From Nymphaea colorata (taxonomy: Eukaryota > Streptophyta > Magnoliopsida > Nymphaeales > Nymphaeaceae): a stretch of 34,087 nucleotides of DNA. Location: the NCBI RefSeq assembly GCF_008831285.2, contig NW_022205087.1, positions 1 through 34,087 on the forward strand. Direction: 5' to 3'. Made by a program: the position numbers and the translations under genes. The notes beneath the pieces are model-generated. The model was not told where the DNA came from, did no database searches, and saw only the letters and a list, made by a program, of their open reading frames with translations. Below are positions 32,305-34,087 of this stretch, piece after piece (the stretch's first letter is position 1; each line of letters starts with the position of its first letter).

Positions 32305-33807
32305 TCACTAGTCTGATTCCTCCTCGCTGATGTTGCTGTCGATATCGTTGCGGAGGTTCATGCGCATGTTGGTAATGGCTACGTTTTCACGTTGGTCCTG
32401 CGATAATTGGTCGGCCTTGCGTCCGGAAAGAGCAAAAAGAATTGCGGAGGTGATTGGGGAAAGATTTTCATCGTTGAAGGTCACTAGTGTTAACACTCGC
32501 TAGTATTTTTGGAAGAGCTGGTGGGCCTTGGGAGTGCCCAGCTGGAAAATGTTGTTGAGAATGAAACAGGCAAATTGAGCCTGTTTCTCACTCACTCCAA
32601 ACCCGTGCGACAGCATTGCGAAGAGGCGGTCCATGAACTTGAAGTTGCTGAGGCAGAGGGCCTTAACGCTTTCGGATTTATCAGTGAGGTAAGCGAAGAT
32701 CTCCAGGATGGACTCACGGATCTAAGCAGAAGAGTAGACGAGCAGGCGAGCGAAGTAGTCAATCTTGCGGAAGACTATGCGTTCGCACAGTTCCTCTTTT
32801 TGCTCCACCAAAGCACGCAGCAGGTCGATTCCGCTTTCGATGTCCTCGTAGGTCTCGCGCTCCAAGTGCTGTTAGATGACTCCAAATAGCTCCTCGAGGT
32901 CAAGCCCAACTCTGGTAAGGCTGCAGAGGGAATCAATAACGTTGCGAGTCAATTCCTTGTCAGTCCTGTCCTCGAAGACACGGAAAAGCATCTACATGAG
33001 ATCTGAATCAAGGACTGCATGCAAATTTTTGTGGTTCATGAGAAGGTTGCGAAGAGCTAGAGTGAGCGTGCGTAGGCATTCAAGCGAAAAGAGATCTGGC
33101 GGTGGGTAGTTTTTAGCGAAGTAGGAGTGGACTGCCTCGATGACGAAGGGATATTGCGAGAAGAGGAATGGCGCTTCAGTATTCACGCTGAAGAGGAGGA
33201 GGGTGTTGATGGCATATATGATCTATTCTCTCAAGTTGGACTGTAGCGCCATGATGAGGTGCTTCACTTCTGGCATTACTGGGTAAAGCTTGGTTCTTTT
33301 GATGTAGCTGATGTTGGCGGTCTGTTCGCTCTTCTCGTAGTATTTCCTCAACTCCGAGGAAAGGGAGGAGTGCATGATGTCGCCATCACTTCTGTTCTGA
33401 AAGCGGCTGCTGAGCACGCTCATCGACGAGTATCCCTCGGCGCCCTTGATGATGGGTTTTCGCTGGCGACCGGCTACCAATTCAGGCAGATCTGAGTTGT
33501 CATCTTTTCCGAAGAAGAAACGCTGTTCATACCCGAGCAAATATTTTTGATAGTGATTTTTGAGGGTGAAGCTGGCGGAGGTGCAGGTGGAGGGTAGTCC
33601 GAACTAATCTACGATTTCTTTCCACAACTTGTTGTGGGATACTGACTGTCCTCCTCCTTTCTTGCAGACGGTCTTGTAGAGTTTATACAAATTGAGCTCC
33701 TGTCCTCCGATCTGGGGGATCTTGATCTGGGTGATTCCCTTGGAGGCCCAGTATTCGCTGAGGTGCTTCTTAAATTTGTTTTATTATTCTAATTACGAGA
33801 TACTCAT
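32305..33807 (-). CDS. ARID-domain protein with armadillo-like C-terminus
   Basis: Intronless, 500 residues, ATG 33807 to TGA 32305-32307. Residues about 12-100 are an ARID/BRIGHT DNA-binding domain: FKKHLSEYWASKG, ELNLYKLYKTVCKKGGG, H-NKLWKEIVDQFGLPS, TSASFTLKNHYQKYLLGYE. The remaining 400 residues are helical and Leu-rich, in the manner of the repeat regions of ARID2/RSC9-type chromatin-remodelling subunits, with an acidic end (SNISEEESD). A role in a SWI/SNF-like complex in the nucleus is inferred from this arrangement. Four of the first nine codons are TAA/TAG, and a TAG sits directly before the stop. The start is only 190 bp from the telomere repeats. Confidence 0.9.
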
Positions 33808-33997
33808 GCGCCCAATTATTATATTCAGTCATTATTATTTGAATATGTGTCAACAAATAGCCAGCAAAGCATGGGCTACTTAATATAGAATTAAGACATA
33901 TATGATTATTTAGAAATTGGGATATCAATGAAGAAATATAGATTGGGTTTGAGCATAGATTTTAGCTTAATTTGTTGGTATTTGAAAAATAAATAAA
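33808..33997. promoter_or_regulatory. right subtelomere and ARID promoter region
   Basis: AT-rich 190 bp between the ARID start codon and the telomere. On the minus strand a GAATATAATAATTGG word lies about 10 nt before the ATG. No other frame or repeat is seen. The whole upstream control region of the gene must fit here. Confidence 0.5.
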
Positions 33998-34087
33998 GGG
34001 GTTGGGGTTGGGGTTGGGGTTGGGGTTGGGGTTGGGGTTGGGGTTGGGTTGGGGTTGGGGTTGGGGTTGGGGTTGGGGGGTTGGGGT
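33998..34087. repeat. right telomere, G4T2 repeats
   Basis: GGGGTT units run to the end of the window. Two units are irregular: one GGGTT and, near the end, a run of six G. The opposite strand orientation to the left array shows that this is the other chromosome end. Confidence 0.98.

Noticed and set aside
1-34087. tRNA, rRNA, CRISPR or mobile-element features.
   Set aside because: Scanned by eye on both strands; no tRNA-like arms, rRNA blocks, spaced short repeats, transposase motifs or terminal inverted repeats other than telomeres were seen. A tRNAscan or repeat search would be decisive.

Overview
The window is a complete, gene-dense macronuclear chromosome of a ciliate. It starts with CCCCAA repeats and ends with GGGGTT repeats, which is the G4T2 telomere type known from Tetrahymena and related classes. 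TAA and TAG occur in frame throughout conserved proteins and fit glutamine. TGA is the only stop. Gene spacing is 28 to about 330 bp, apart from four looser stretches (left subtelomere, 4102-4827, 8213-8990, 20983-21407). The class cannot be fixed from this sequence. The telomere and the code together fit oligohymenophoreans or relatives better than spirotrichs (C4A4) or heterotrichs.

Splicing is the most striking property. I reconstruct 23 introns in 11 genes and every one is exactly 20 nt. All start GTA, end AG and carry an A at position 15, with a pyrimidine almost always at positions 16 and 18. This template was used to join exons below. Each joined reading frame ends at a TGA, and total lengths divide by three once a few single-base gaps are allowed for.

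Layout from left to right. 1-971: telomere and a subtelomere with no recognised gene. 955-7959: a direct repeat of about 3.1 kb holding two near-identical PB1-metallophosphatase genes (+). Each is followed by a convergent GST-like gene (-), the first truncated and the second complete. 8991-14485: sperm-tail PG-rich repeat protein (+), TAPT1-like membrane protein (-), casein kinase 1 (-), NAD(P)H-hydrate dehydratase (-), coiled-coil protein (+). 14561-20982: P-loop protein (-), alpha/beta hydrolase with a long tail (+), unknown basic protein (+), RCC1-like protein (+). 21408-25805: SAXO-like axonemal protein (+), ULK/ATG1-like kinase (-), small two-helix membrane protein (+), Rab GTPase (-). 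26138-33807: glutamine-fructose-6-phosphate aminotransferase (-), ubiquitin-like/PI4-kinase gamma-like protein (+), two-helix coiled-coil protein (+), Fes1/HspBP1-like nucleotide exchange factor (+), ARID protein (-). The right telomere begins at 33998.

The genes do not form one pathway. They are a normal housekeeping, ciliary and signalling mix: two axoneme-type proteins, two kinases, one lipid kinase, one Rab, and metabolite repair and hexosamine enzymes. Four genes (RCC1, Rab, GFAT, PI4K) and probably SAXO need one extra base to keep a conserved frame, always at a spot where the base lengthens a run. Sequence or assembly error is the simplest explanation.
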